This document shows positions 1 through 7,692 of a stretch of 64,000 nt of DNA, one piece after another. The DNA comes from Planosporangium thailandense (GTDB lineage: Bacteria; Actinomycetota; Actinomycetes; Mycobacteriales; Micromonosporaceae). Each line of letters opens with the position of its first letter. Position 1 is the stretch's first letter. The stretch is from contig NZ_JAATVY010000005.1 of the NCBI RefSeq assembly GCF_011947195.1, forward strand, positions 186,001-250,000. The letters run 5' to 3'. The notes under the pieces are model-generated. The model was not told the DNA's origin. It saw only the letters and a program-made list of their open reading frames with translations, and ran no database searches. The position numbers and the translations under genes are program-made.

Positions 1-63
1 GGGGGCATCGCCTCGGCCATGGTCGTGGCGGAGCAGCTACCCGAGCCGGGAAGCGCGGAATGA
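1..63 (+). CDS. acpS: holo-ACP synthase, C-terminal end only (partial)
   Basis: The window opens inside a reading frame that ends at TGA 61-63. The last 20 residues include GGIASAMVVAEQ, which resembles the C-terminal strand of AcpS, the enzyme that moves 4'-phosphopantetheine from CoA to acyl carrier protein. The next gene starts inside its stop codon (ATGA overlap at 60-63), so the two are translationally coupled; acpS next to nnr is a common actinobacterial order. Only the tail is visible, so the identification rests on a short motif and the neighbour. Confidence 0.55.
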   Translation, partial: GGIASAMVVAEQLPEPGSAE

Positions 64-1541
64 GGCCGGCCTGGCGGGTGGCGAGCATCCGGGCCGCCGA
101 AGAGGCGTACATGGCGACCCTGCCGGCCGGCACGCTGATGCAACGGGCCGCCACGGCGCTCGCCCGTCGCTGCGCGGAACTGCTGGCCGACCGCTACGGC
201 GGTGCGTACGGCCGCCGGGTGCTCCTGCTGGTGGGGGCGGGCAACAACGGCGGCGACGCGCTGTTCGCCGGCGCGGCGCTGGCCCGGCGTGGCGTACAGG
301 TGGCGGCCGTGCTGCTGAACCCGGAGCGCACCCACGCGGCGGGCCTGTCGGCGCTCACCGCGGCGGGCGGGCGGACCCTCGCCGCCCCGCCGGACCCGGT
401 CGACCTCGTCGTCGACGGGATCCTCGGCATCGGCGGCCGGGGTGGCCTGCGCGCGGACGCCGTCGATCTGGTGGCGCGGGCGACCGGTACGCGTGGAGCC
501 GACGGCGCGCGCCCGACGGTCGTCGCCGTCGACCTGCCGTCGGGCATCGACCCCGACACCGGCGCGGTATCGGGCGAGGCGGTACGCGCCGACGTGACCG
601 TGACCTTCGGCGCGCTCAAGGCCGGCCTGCTGATCGGGGCCGGTGCCGTACACAGTGGACTTGTCGAGCTGGTCGACATCGGGCTCGGGCCGTGGCTACG
701 TGACGATCCGGCCGTCGAGGTGCCCGAGCTCGACGACGTGGCGGGCTGGTGGCCGCGGCCCGGGCCGGGTGACGACAAGTACACGCGGGGTGTCGTCGGC
801 ATCGCCACCGGATCGGCGGTCTACCCCGGTGCGGCCCTGCTGTCGACCGGCGGGGCCCTCGCAGGGCCGGCCGGCATGGTCCGCTACGCCGGCGCCGCGT
901 TGGAGTCGGTCCGCGACCACTACCCGACTGTCATCCCCACCGGACGCGTCGCCGACGCCGGCCGGGTGCAGGCCTGGACGTGCGGCTGCGGCCTGGGCAC
1001 CGACGAGCGGGCCAAGGCCGAGCTACGCGCCGTCCTGGCCGCGCCGGTGCCGGCGTGCCTGGACGCGGACGGACTCACCCTGCTAGCCGAGGACTCCGTT
1101 GTGGACACGTTGCGCGGGCGGCCGGCACCGACCGTTCTGACGCCGCACGACCGGGAGTTCGCGCGGCTTTCCGGCGGTGGTGAGCCGGGTGACGACCGGG
1201 TGGCCGCCACGCTCGGGCTCGCCGCGCGTACGGGCGCCGTTGTCCTGCTCAAGGGTGACCGCACGATCGTCGGCACGCCGGACGGCCGCGCCTACGTCAA
1301 CCCGACCGGTACGCCGGCGCTGGCCACCGCCGGTACCGGCGACGTCCTGGCCGGCCTGCTCGGGGCGCTGCTCGCCGGTGGGCTGCCCCCGGAGCGGGCG
1401 GCGGTGGCCGCGGCGTACGTGCACGGCCTGGCGGGGCGCTACGCCGCGGAGTCGGGGCCGGTGACCGCGGCGGACGTCATCGCCGCGCTGCGGCCGGTGC
1501 TCGCGCGGGCGGGCATCTGGGGCGTCCGTTCGGCTACCTGA
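60..1541 (+). CDS. nnr: bifunctional NAD(P)H-hydrate epimerase / ADP-dependent dehydratase
   Basis: Repairs hydrated NADH and NADPH in the cytosol: the N-terminal YjeF_N half (about residues 1-215) epimerises the hydrate and the C-terminal ribokinase-like half (about 230-490) dehydrates the S form using ADP. Visible motifs are GNNGGD near residue 60 and DLPSGIDPDTG near 160 in the epimerase, then TPHDREF near 362 and TAGTGDVLAG near 425, the nucleotide-binding glycine loop of the dehydratase. The length of 493 residues is normal for the fused form. It overlaps the acpS stop by four bases and converges on mscL with an 8-bp overlap of coding ends (1534-1541), so no terminator fits between them. 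Confidence 0.93.
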   Translation: MRPAWRVASIRAAEEAYMATLPAGTLMQRAATALARRCAELLADRYGGAYGRRVLLLVGAGNNGGDALFAGAALARRGVQVAAVLLNPERTHAAGLSALTAAGGRTLAAPPDPVDLVVDGILGIGGRGGLRADAVDLVARATGTRGADGARPTVVAVDLPSGIDPDTGAVSGEAVRADVTVTFGALKAGLLIGAGAVHSGLVELVDIGLGPWLRDDPAVEVPELDDVAGWWPRPGPGDDKYTRGVVGIATGSAVYPGAALLSTGGALAGPAGMVRYAGAALESVRDHYPTVIPTGRVADAGRVQAWTCGCGLGTDERAKAELRAVLAAPVPACLDADGLTLLAEDSVVDTLRGRPAPTVLTPHDREFARLSGGGEPGDDRVAATLGLAARTGAVVLLKGDRTIVGTPDGRAYVNPTGTPALATAGTGDVLAGLLGALLAGGLPPERAAVAAAYVHGLAGRYAAESGPVTAADVIAALRPVLARAGIWGVRSAT

Positions 1542-1968
1542 CGGAGGTGACCGGCTGGTCGCTGCCGCAGTACTTGCACTTGGTGGCGGCCGGCTTGAGA
1601 TCGTCGGACAGGCACGCCGGGCAGGTCTTGGTCGGCGCCGGATCGCCGAAGACCGTGATCCCGCGGCGGGCCTGGACGTGCTTGTACGGCACGACGATCA
1701 GGAAGTACACGACCGCCATGAAGATCAAGAAGTAGATGACCGCCGAGATGAACGAGCCGATGTCGAGGAACGTCTTGGCGTTCCCGGGCCGACCCAGCTG
1801 TACACCCAGTCCGATCGCGGTGCCGCCCTGCGCGCGGGCGATCAGCGGATTGATGATGAAGTTGGTGAAGGCGCTGATCAGTGTGCTGAACGCCAGCGCA
1901 ACGACCAGGCCGACGGCGACGACGATGACGTCGCGACGCATGATGAAGTTCTTGAAGCCTCTGAGCAT
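1534..1968 (-). CDS. mscL: large-conductance mechanosensitive channel with C-terminal zinc ribbon
   Basis: Releases solutes from the cell on hypo-osmotic shock. The protein (144 residues) begins MLRGFKNFIMRRDVIVVAVG, the MscL N-terminal helix and pore helix TM1, and has a second membrane helix near residues 75-98. A start 51 bases upstream is possible in frame, but ATG 1968 has the strong ribosome site AGGAGG a few bases before it and matches the family start. Unusually, the cytoplasmic tail carries two CxxC pairs (CPAC and CKYC) forming a zinc-ribbon-like module instead of the usual helical bundle end. Transcribed divergently from alr and convergent with nnr. Confidence 0.92.
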   Translation of the reverse strand: MLRGFKNFIMRRDVIVVAVGLVVALAFSTLISAFTNFIINPLIARAQGGTAIGLGVQLGRPGNAKTFLDIGSFISAVIYFLIFMAVVYFLIVVPYKHVQARRGITVFGDPAPTKTCPACLSDDLKPAATKCKYCGSDQPVTSVR

Positions 1969-2168
1969 CGTCCCCTCCTGACGTGCGAGCCAGGGTGACG
2001 CGTGCGTTACAGGTGCCATGCTAGGTCGGGCCGGGCACCGTGGCCGTCACTCGGAGCTTGGTGCACAGATCTGCTCGGGTGGTGCGAAATGGGATAAATG
2101 CCGCCGGTGCGGACGGCGGTGGTCGCCGATCGGTGCTCCGTCCGGCGGGGTTTGTCCGGGGCGGTCGT

Positions 2169-2174
2169 TACTCT
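2169..2174 (+). promoter_or_regulatory. -10 box TACTCT of alr, leaderless-type
   Basis: TACTCT ends seven bases before ATG 2182, which has no Shine-Dalgarno sequence. This spacing puts the transcription start at or next to the A of the start codon, as in actinobacterial leaderless mRNAs. Inference from spacing only. Confidence 0.45.
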
Positions 2175-2181
2175 GGTCGGC

Positions 2182-3309
2182 ATGTGGCCGGCGGAGGTAC
2201 GCGTTGATCTCGACGCGATACGACAGAACGTGACGCTGCTCCGAGGCAGAACAGCCGCCGGTGTGATGGCCGTGGTCAAGGGCGACGGATACGGGCACGG
2301 CATGGTGCCGGTCGCCCGCGCCGCCCTGGAGGCCGGCGCGACCTGGCTGGGCGCGTGCACCCTGGCCGAGGCCCTCGAACTGCGGGCCGCCGGGATCAGC
2401 GCGCCGGTCCTCGCCTGGCTGCTCACCCCCGGCCTGCCGCTGCACGAGGGCGTCGAGGCCGACGTCGACCTGTCTGTCGCGTCACTGGCCGGCCTGGCCG
2501 AGGTGGTCGCCGCCGCCCACCGGGTCGGCCGGCCGGCCCGGGTGCACCTCAAGATCGATACCGGGCTCAACCGCGGCGGGGCCCTGGCCGCCGACTGGCC
2601 GCCGCTGGTCGAGGCGGCGGCCAAGGCGCAGGCGGACGGGTTGATCGAGGCCGTCGGGGTGTGGAGCCACTTCGCCTGCGCCGACGAGCCCGGCCATCCC
2701 TCGATCGACGCCCAACTCGAACAGTTCGCGGTCGCCCTTGCCGTCGCAGGGCGCTTTGGAATCAACCCCAAGGTGCGGCACATCGCCAACTCGGCGGCCG
2801 CCCTCACCCGCCCGGACGCGCACTTCGACCTGGTCCGCACCGGCATCGCGATGTACGGGCTGTCCCCGATCCCGTCGCGCGACTTCGGCCTGCGCCCGGC
2901 CATGACCGCCCGGGCCCGGGTGCTGATCGCCAAGCGCGTCCCCGCCGGCCAGGGCGTTTCCTACGGCCACACCTACGTCACGCCGAAGGAGACGACGCTC
3001 GCGGTCGTCCCGCTCGGTTACGCCGACGGCGTGCCCCGCGCGGCCAGCGGCGCGGGGCCGGTCGCCATCGGTGGCCGGGTGCACCGGATCGCGGGCCGGG
3101 TCTGCATGGACCAGATCGTTCTCGACTGCGGCGACACCCCGGTGGCCGCCGGTGACCTGGCGGTACTGTTCGGGCCCGGCGACGACGGCGAACCGACCGC
3201 CGACGACTGGGCGCGCGTGTGCGGCACCATCAACTACGAGATCGTGACGCGGTTCGGCAGCGCGCGGGTGCCGCGACGGTACGACGGAGAGCGGAGCACG
3301 GTTGGTTAG
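2182..3309 (+). CDS. alr: alanine racemase
   Basis: PLP enzyme that converts L-alanine to D-alanine for peptidoglycan. The 375-residue product shows the PLP-lysine motif AVVKGDGYGHG near residue 32 and the second catalytic tyrosine in GVSYGHTY near residue 258, and ends with the family C-terminal beta domain (CMDQIVLDC). The frame is open further upstream, but MWPAEVRVDLDAIRQN at 2182 matches the family start. The alpha/beta hydrolase gene begins inside the alr stop region, and tsaE-tsaB-rimI-tsaD follow, as around Rv3423c in M. tuberculosis. Confidence 0.95.
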   Translation: MWPAEVRVDLDAIRQNVTLLRGRTAAGVMAVVKGDGYGHGMVPVARAALEAGATWLGACTLAEALELRAAGISAPVLAWLLTPGLPLHEGVEADVDLSVASLAGLAEVVAAAHRVGRPARVHLKIDTGLNRGGALAADWPPLVEAAAKAQADGLIEAVGVWSHFACADEPGHPSIDAQLEQFAVALAVAGRFGINPKVRHIANSAAALTRPDAHFDLVRTGIAMYGLSPIPSRDFGLRPAMTARARVLIAKRVPAGQGVSYGHTYVTPKETTLAVVPLGYADGVPRAASGAGPVAIGGRVHRIAGRVCMDQIVLDCGDTPVAAGDLAVLFGPGDDGEPTADDWARVCGTINYEIVTRFGSARVPRRYDGERSTVG

Positions 3310-4360
3310 CACGACAAGGGCCCGGCGCGCCGGGATTTTCGGAGCGATCCTGGGCGTGGCAGCTGCGGGCGTCGCGGCCGGCATCACCGCCGAGCGGATG
3401 CTGGTCCGGCGCTCCCAGCGCCAGGACGACCCCTTCGCGGACGAGCCCTTCGGCCAGCTGCCTCACGACGACGAGCTGACCGTCACCACAGCGGACGGCG
3501 TCGACCTGCACGTCGAGGTCCTGAAGTCCGAGACCGGTCCGGACGACCTGACGGTCATCTTCGTGCACGGCTTCTGCCTGGACATGGGGACGTTCCACTT
3601 CCAGCGGCGTGCCTTCCAGGGCAGGTACCGGATGGTCTTCTACGACCAGCCGGGCCACGGCCGGTCCGGGCGGCTGCCCGCGGGGGAGTACACGCTCGAC
3701 GCTCTCGGCAAGGGGCTCGCGTCGGTGATCGACGCCACAGCGCCGACCGGCCGGATCGTCCTCGTGGGCCACTCCATGGGCGGCATGACGATCATGGCGC
3801 TCGCCGAGCAGAACCCGCAGCTGTTCGTCGACCGCGTCGCGGGCGTCGTCCTGATCTCCACCTCGGCCGGCAACCTCGACCAGGTGACCTTCGGCCTGCC
3901 GGAGGTGGTCGCCCGGTTCCGGCACCCGCTCATGCCGCTCGTCCGTAACGCCGGCAAGATCACTGTGGCGATGGTGGACCGGGCCCGCCGGGCGGCGACC
4001 GACCTCGCCTGGCTGTTGACCCGGCGGTACGGGTTCGGCACCGAGCGTCCCAGCCCGGCCCTGGTCTCGTACGTGGAGCAGATGAACTCGGCGACCTCGG
4101 CCGAGGTGATCGCGCGCTACCTGCGTACGCTCTACACGCACGCCCGACTGCTCGCGCTGGCGGCGCTGCGGACGGTGCCGGTGCTCGTCGTCTGCGGCGA
4201 CGTCGATGTGCTCACGCCACTGGCGCACTCACAGGAGATCTGCGAGGCGCTGCCGGACGCGGAGATGGTCGTCGTCGAAAACGGCGGGCACGTGGCGCTG
4301 CTCGAGCACGCCGACGAGGTCAACGCGGCGATCGGGTCGTTCCTGCAGAGGATTTCGTGA
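3302..4360 (+). CDS. alpha/beta hydrolase with N-terminal membrane anchor
   Basis: A 352-residue protein starting at TTG 3302, overlapping the last eight bases of alr, so probably co-translated with it. Residues about 8-30 form an Ala/Gly-rich hydrophobic segment that looks like an uncleaved signal anchor. The hydrolase domain (about 60-350) has the oxyanion strand VHGFCLD, the nucleophile elbow GHSMGG near residue 158, an acid in CGDVDVLTP near residue 299 and the histidine in GGHVALLEH near 328, so the triad looks complete. Substrate unknown; placement between cell-wall (alr) and t6A genes is common in high-GC actinomycetes but does not define its job. Confidence 0.85.
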   Translation: MVSTTRARRAGIFGAILGVAAAGVAAGITAERMLVRRSQRQDDPFADEPFGQLPHDDELTVTTADGVDLHVEVLKSETGPDDLTVIFVHGFCLDMGTFHFQRRAFQGRYRMVFYDQPGHGRSGRLPAGEYTLDALGKGLASVIDATAPTGRIVLVGHSMGGMTIMALAEQNPQLFVDRVAGVVLISTSAGNLDQVTFGLPEVVARFRHPLMPLVRNAGKITVAMVDRARRAATDLAWLLTRRYGFGTERPSPALVSYVEQMNSATSAEVIARYLRTLYTHARLLALAALRTVPVLVVCGDVDVLTPLAHSQEICEALPDAEMVVVENGGHVALLEHADEVNAAIGSFLQRIS

Positions 4361-4382
4361 GTCGAGGGACGGGAGAGCGGCG

Positions 4383-4874
4383 ATGACAGCGGTGCTGGCC
4401 ACGGTCGACGACACGCGGGCCTTCGGCGAGCGGCTCGCGCGGGTGCTGCGCGCCGGTGATCTGGTGCTGCTGATCGGCCCGCTGGGCGCCGGCAAGACCG
4501 CGCTGGCGCAGGGGATCGGCGCCGGCCTCGGGGTCCGGGGCGAGGTGACGTCGCCGACCTTCGTCATCGCCCGGGTCCACCGGCCCGACCCGGCCCGCGG
4601 CGGACGGGTGCCGCTCGTGCACGTCGACGCGTACCGGCTGGGCGCCGTGCCCGATCCGCGCGCCGAGGTCGACGACCTCGACCTCGACGCCACGGTCGAC
4701 GAGTCGGTCACGGTCGTCGAGTGGGGCGAGGGGCTGGTCGAGCAGATGGTCGACGCGTACCTGGAGGTTCGCATCGACCGCCGGGACGACGATTCCCGCA
4801 CCGTCGACCTGGTGGGTCACGGCGGGGACTGGGACAGCCGGCTGGCCGGGCTGCCCGAGGCGGTTTCCCGGTAA
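4383..4874 (+). CDS. tsaE: tRNA threonylcarbamoyladenosine biosynthesis ATPase TsaE
   Basis: ATPase of the TsaB-TsaD-TsaE complex that transfers threonylcarbamoyl to A37 of ANN-decoding tRNAs. The 163-residue protein has the Walker A loop GPLGAGKT near residue 34, the switch-region SPTFVIARVH, and VVEWGEGL near residue 115, all typical of TsaE. ATG 4383 is chosen over an upstream in-frame start because family similarity begins with the short N-terminal helix and a GGGAGAGCGG stretch lies just before it. It is followed 27 bases later by tsaB. Confidence 0.93.
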   Translation: MTAVLATVDDTRAFGERLARVLRAGDLVLLIGPLGAGKTALAQGIGAGLGVRGEVTSPTFVIARVHRPDPARGGRVPLVHVDAYRLGAVPDPRAEVDDLDLDATVDESVTVVEWGEGLVEQMVDAYLEVRIDRRDDDSRTVDLVGHGGDWDSRLAGLPEAVSR

Positions 4875-4889
4875 CTCGGCGGTGCGGAC

Positions 4890-4895
4890 TAGGGT
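4890..4895 (+). promoter_or_regulatory. -10 box TAGGGT of tsaB, leaderless-type
   Basis: TAGGGT ends six bases before GTG 4902 in the short tsaE-tsaB gap, and no ribosome site is visible. It suggests an internal promoter giving a leaderless tsaB-rimI-tsaD message. Inference from spacing. Confidence 0.45.
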
Positions 4896-4901
4896 GGCTG
4901 C

Positions 4902-5564
4902 GTGCTGGTAGTGGTGGTTGACTCCGCGACCCCCGCGGTGACGGCGGCGGTGGCCGCGCTGCGCCCCGACGGGGTCGAGATCGTCGCGCAGCAGGTGAGC
5001 GTCGACGCGCGCGCCCACGGCGAGCTGCTCGCACCGGGGATCCAGAGCGTCCTGGCCGCTGCGGGTGTCAAACCCGGTGAGCTCGCCGCGATCGTCGCCG
5101 GGCTCGGACCGGGGCCGTTCACCGGCCTGCGGGTCGGTCTGGTCACGGCCGCGGCGTTCGGTCAGAGCCTGGACATCCCGACCTACGGTGTGTGCTCGCT
5201 CGACGCGCTCGGCTGGGGACAGCCGGGCACGGTCCTCGCCGCCACCGACGCCCGACGCAAGGAGCTGTACTGGGCGCTCTACGCCGACGGTGAGCGCATC
5301 GCCGGGCCGTCGGTGGACCGCCCCGACGAGGTCGCCGCCCGGGCCACCGCAGCGGGCGCGCAGCGGGCCGCGGGCGAGGGGGCGGAGAAGTACCCGCTGG
5401 GGCTGCCGGCCGCCGGCCCGCGCTACCCGGAGCCGGCGGCATTGGCCGCGCTCGCCGCCGAGCGCGTGCGCGGGCGGGCGCCGAGCGAGCCGCTCACCCC
5501 GCTGTACCTGCGGCGGCCGGACGCGACGCTGCCCGGGCAGCAGCGGAAGTCCGTCCTGCAGTGA
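4902..5564 (+). CDS. tsaB: tRNA threonylcarbamoyladenosine biosynthesis protein TsaB
   Basis: Scaffold subunit that pairs with TsaD in t6A synthesis; an ASKHA-fold protein without its own catalytic metal site. The 220-residue product begins MLVVVVDSATPAVTAAV and has GLGPGPFTGLRVGL near residue 67, a TsaB signature, plus ATDARRKELYWALY. GTG 4902 is used; the stop overlaps the rimI start by four bases (GTGA), showing translational coupling. Confidence 0.94.
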   Translation: MLVVVVDSATPAVTAAVAALRPDGVEIVAQQVSVDARAHGELLAPGIQSVLAAAGVKPGELAAIVAGLGPGPFTGLRVGLVTAAAFGQSLDIPTYGVCSLDALGWGQPGTVLAATDARRKELYWALYADGERIAGPSVDRPDEVAARATAAGAQRAAGEGAEKYPLGLPAAGPRYPEPAALAALAAERVRGRAPSEPLTPLYLRRPDATLPGQQRKSVLQ

Positions 5565-6004
5565 AGATCGAGCGGCTGCGGTGGTGGCACATCGACGAGC
5601 TGCTGCCGATCGAGGCCGACCTGTTCGGTGAGGAGCGGTGGACGGCGGCGATGTTCTGGAACGAGCTGGCCGCGGGACACCACTACCTCGTCGCGACGTC
5701 GGACGACACGGTCGTCGGATACGCGGGGCTCGCGGTCAACCCGCCTGACGAGGGCTGGGTGCAGAACATCGCGGTCCGCCGTGACGCCCAGCGTCATGGC
5801 CTCGGACGCGCCCTGCTGGAGGCGCTGCTCGCCGAGGCGAAGACGCGCGGGGTACGCCGGACGCTGCTCGAGGTCGCCGTCGACAACGCCCCGGCGCAGA
5901 AGCTGTACGCCGGCTACGGGTTCGAGCCCGTCGGCCTGCGCCGTGGCTACTACCAACCGAGTAACACCGACGCACTGGTGATGTTGCGCGAGGAGTCGCA
6001 GTGA
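5561..6004 (+). CDS. rimI: ribosomal protein S18-alanine N-acetyltransferase
   Basis: GNAT-family acetyltransferase of 147 residues that acetylates the N-terminus of ribosomal protein S18. The acetyl-CoA loop is [18 protein letters not shown] near residues 72-89, followed by the [13 protein letters not shown] motif typical of RimI. It starts at GTG 5561 overlapping tsaB and ends overlapping tsaD by four bases, so the three are one translational unit. Position between tsaB and tsaD supports RimI over another GNAT. Confidence 0.92.
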   Translation: MKIERLRWWHIDELLPIEADLFGEERWTAAMFWNELAAGHHYLVATSDDTVVGYAGLAVNPPDEGWVQNIAVRRDAQRHGLGRALLEALLAEAKTRGVRRTLLEVAVDNAPAQKLYAGYGFEPVGLRRGYYQPSNTDALVMLREESQ

Positions 6005-7047
6005 AAACCGAACCGCTGGTACTCGGCATCGAGACCTCGTGTGACGAGACGGGCGTGGGCATCGTGCGTGGCCACACCCTGCTCGCGGACGCGGTGGCGT
6101 CGAGCGTGGACGAGCACGCCCGTTTCGGCGGGGTCGTACCCGAGGTCGCGAGCCGCGCCCACCTCGAGGCGATGGTGCCCACCGTGCAGCGGGCCCTCGA
6201 CACGGCCGGGGTGACCCTGGCCGACGTCGACGCGATCGCGGTCACCGCCGGGCCCGGTCTGGCCGGCGCGCTGCTGGTCGGTGTGGCGGCGGCCAAGGCG
6301 TACGCGCTCGCCGCGGACAAGCCGCTCTACGGCGTCAACCATCTCGCCGCGCACGTCGCCGTCGACACGCTCGAACACGGCCCGCTTCCGGAGCCGGCGA
6401 TCGCGCTGCTGGTCTCCGGTGGCCACTCCAGCCTGCTGCGGGTCGACGATCTGGCCGGCGAGGTCGAGCCGCTCGGCTCGACCATCGACGACGCGGCCGG
6501 GGAGGCGTTCGACAAGGTCGCCCGCCTGCTCGGCCTGCCGTTTCCGGGCGGGCCGCCGATCGACCGGGAGGCGCGGGCGGGTGACCCGGCCGCCATCAGC
6601 TTCCCTCGTGGCCTCACCGGCCCCCGGGATCTGGAGCGCCACCGGTTCGACTTCTCGTTCTCCGGGTTGAAGACCGCCGTCGCCCGGTGGGTGGAGGCCC
6701 GGCAGCGCGCCGGTGAGCCGGTACCCGTGGCCGACGTGGCCGCGAGCTTCCAGGAGGCGGTCTGTGACGTGCTGGCGGCGAAGGCGGTCGACGCCTGCCG
6801 TACGCACGGGGTGGAGACGCTCGTGATCGGTGGCGGGGTCGCGGCCAACTCGCGGCTGCGGGCCGTGGCCGAGGAGCGCGCCGCGAAGTACGGGATCACC
6901 GTTCGGGTGCCGAGGCCGAAGCTGTGCACCGACAACGGCGCGATGGTCGCGGCGCTCGGGTCACACCTGGTCGCCGCGGACGCCCGCCCGAGCGCGCTGG
7001 ATCTGCCGGCCGATTCGGCGATGCCGTTGACGGTGGTGACGGTCTAA
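6001..7047 (+). CDS. tsaD: tRNA N6-adenosine threonylcarbamoyltransferase TsaD
   Basis: Catalytic subunit of t6A synthesis, 348 residues. It begins with the ASKHA motif [15 protein letters not shown], carries the metal-binding HLAAH (HxxxH) near residue 115, the GHSSLL loop near 140, and the late aspartate in [13 protein letters not shown] near 310. The GTG start overlaps rimI by four bases. It is the last of the coupled t6A genes; a small gene follows 10 bases downstream. Confidence 0.96.
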   Translation: MKTEPLVLGIETSCDETGVGIVRGHTLLADAVASSVDEHARFGGVVPEVASRAHLEAMVPTVQRALDTAGVTLADVDAIAVTAGPGLAGALLVGVAAAKAYALAADKPLYGVNHLAAHVAVDTLEHGPLPEPAIALLVSGGHSSLLRVDDLAGEVEPLGSTIDDAAGEAFDKVARLLGLPFPGGPPIDREARAGDPAAISFPRGLTGPRDLERHRFDFSFSGLKTAVARWVEARQRAGEPVPVADVAASFQEAVCDVLAAKAVDACRTHGVETLVIGGGVAANSRLRAVAEERAAKYGITVRVPRPKLCTDNGAMVAALGSHLVAADARPSALDLPADSAMPLTVVTV

Positions 7048-7057
7048 GGGGTCTGTC

Positions 7058-7312
7058 GTGATCGCACGTATGTGGGAGGTACGCGCTCAGCCGGAGCGCT
7101 TCGGCGACCTGCTGGCGTGGGTGTGCGACACCGCGCTGCCCCGCGTGGAGGTCAGCCCGATGCACGTCAGCAGCGAGGTGTTCTCCTCCACCGATCACCG
7201 GATCGTGGTGATCTCCAAGTGGCGGGGCGAGCCCGAGTCGCTGCCCGAGCCGCCCGAGCATCTCGTCGCACGAGCGCCCCACTCCTGGGATTTCTCGCCG
7301 GTCGACCGCTGA
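7058..7312 (+). CDS. small conserved protein, possible antibiotic biosynthesis monooxygenase-like fold
   Basis: An 84-residue protein from GTG 7058, ten bases after tsaD and so probably in the same transcript. The start (MIARMWEVRAQPERFGDLLAWV) and the later strand DHRIVVISKWRG have the spacing of a dimeric alpha-beta barrel as seen in ABM-type proteins. No catalytic residue can be assigned. Function unknown; the fold is an inference from the pattern of strands and tryptophans. Confidence 0.6.
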   Translation: MIARMWEVRAQPERFGDLLAWVCDTALPRVEVSPMHVSSEVFSSTDHRIVVISKWRGEPESLPEPPEHLVARAPHSWDFSPVDR

Positions 7313-7334
7313 GGGGGCGCCGGCGGCAGGTTCG

Positions 7335-7442
7335 TCAGGCGGTCCGGGTCTGCCCGGTGAGCCGCTTGACGGCGGCGGCGATGAGAGAGATCAGCAGGGC
7401 GCTGAGGACCTCCACCGCGATCGCGGAAACTACCTGGGACAT
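7335..7442 (-). CDS. 35-residue single-helix membrane peptide
   Basis: A short reading frame from ATG 7442 to TGA 7335 encodes 35 residues: MSQ, a hydrophobic helix of about 24 residues (VVSAIAVEVLSALLISLIAA), then a basic tail AVKRLTGQTRTA. A good ribosome site, AAGGAG, lies seven bases before the ATG, while the longer in-frame extension upstream has none. Its size and shape resemble small membrane regulators or type I toxins, but I recognise no family. It stands alone between tsaD and the ABC exporter on the opposite strand. Confidence 0.6.
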   Translation of the reverse strand: MSQVVSAIAVEVLSALLISLIAAAVKRLTGQTRTA

Positions 7443-7692
7443 TCCGGTTCTCCTTGGTGAGCCCTGTTGGCAGGTGAAACGTAGGGCTCCCGGGTTAACG
7501 CCAGGTGACTGCCACCGAAGATGGTGGTGACGCTCCGTAAACAAGGAGTGTGACGGTTCTTTCCGGTCCGTACGGGTGCGAGCGGTGCTCACCATGGCGA
7601 GAGAGCAGCGCTCACTGATTAGTGGCAACCGCATCGAACGCTGGAAAACGACAGGCGCGTCCGCGCGGGGTGGCCGTAAGGTCGGTCACACT
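7443..7692. other. divergent intergenic region with possible promoter of ABC exporter
   Basis: About 250 bases separate the small peptide gene from the ABC exporter. TAAGGT at 7677-7682 lies ten bases before ATG 7693 and may be the exporter -10 box, giving a very short leader. A small inverted repeat (CCACC/GGTGG) is present near 7516-7531 in the leader of the small peptide. No further gene is evident. Confidence 0.35.
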
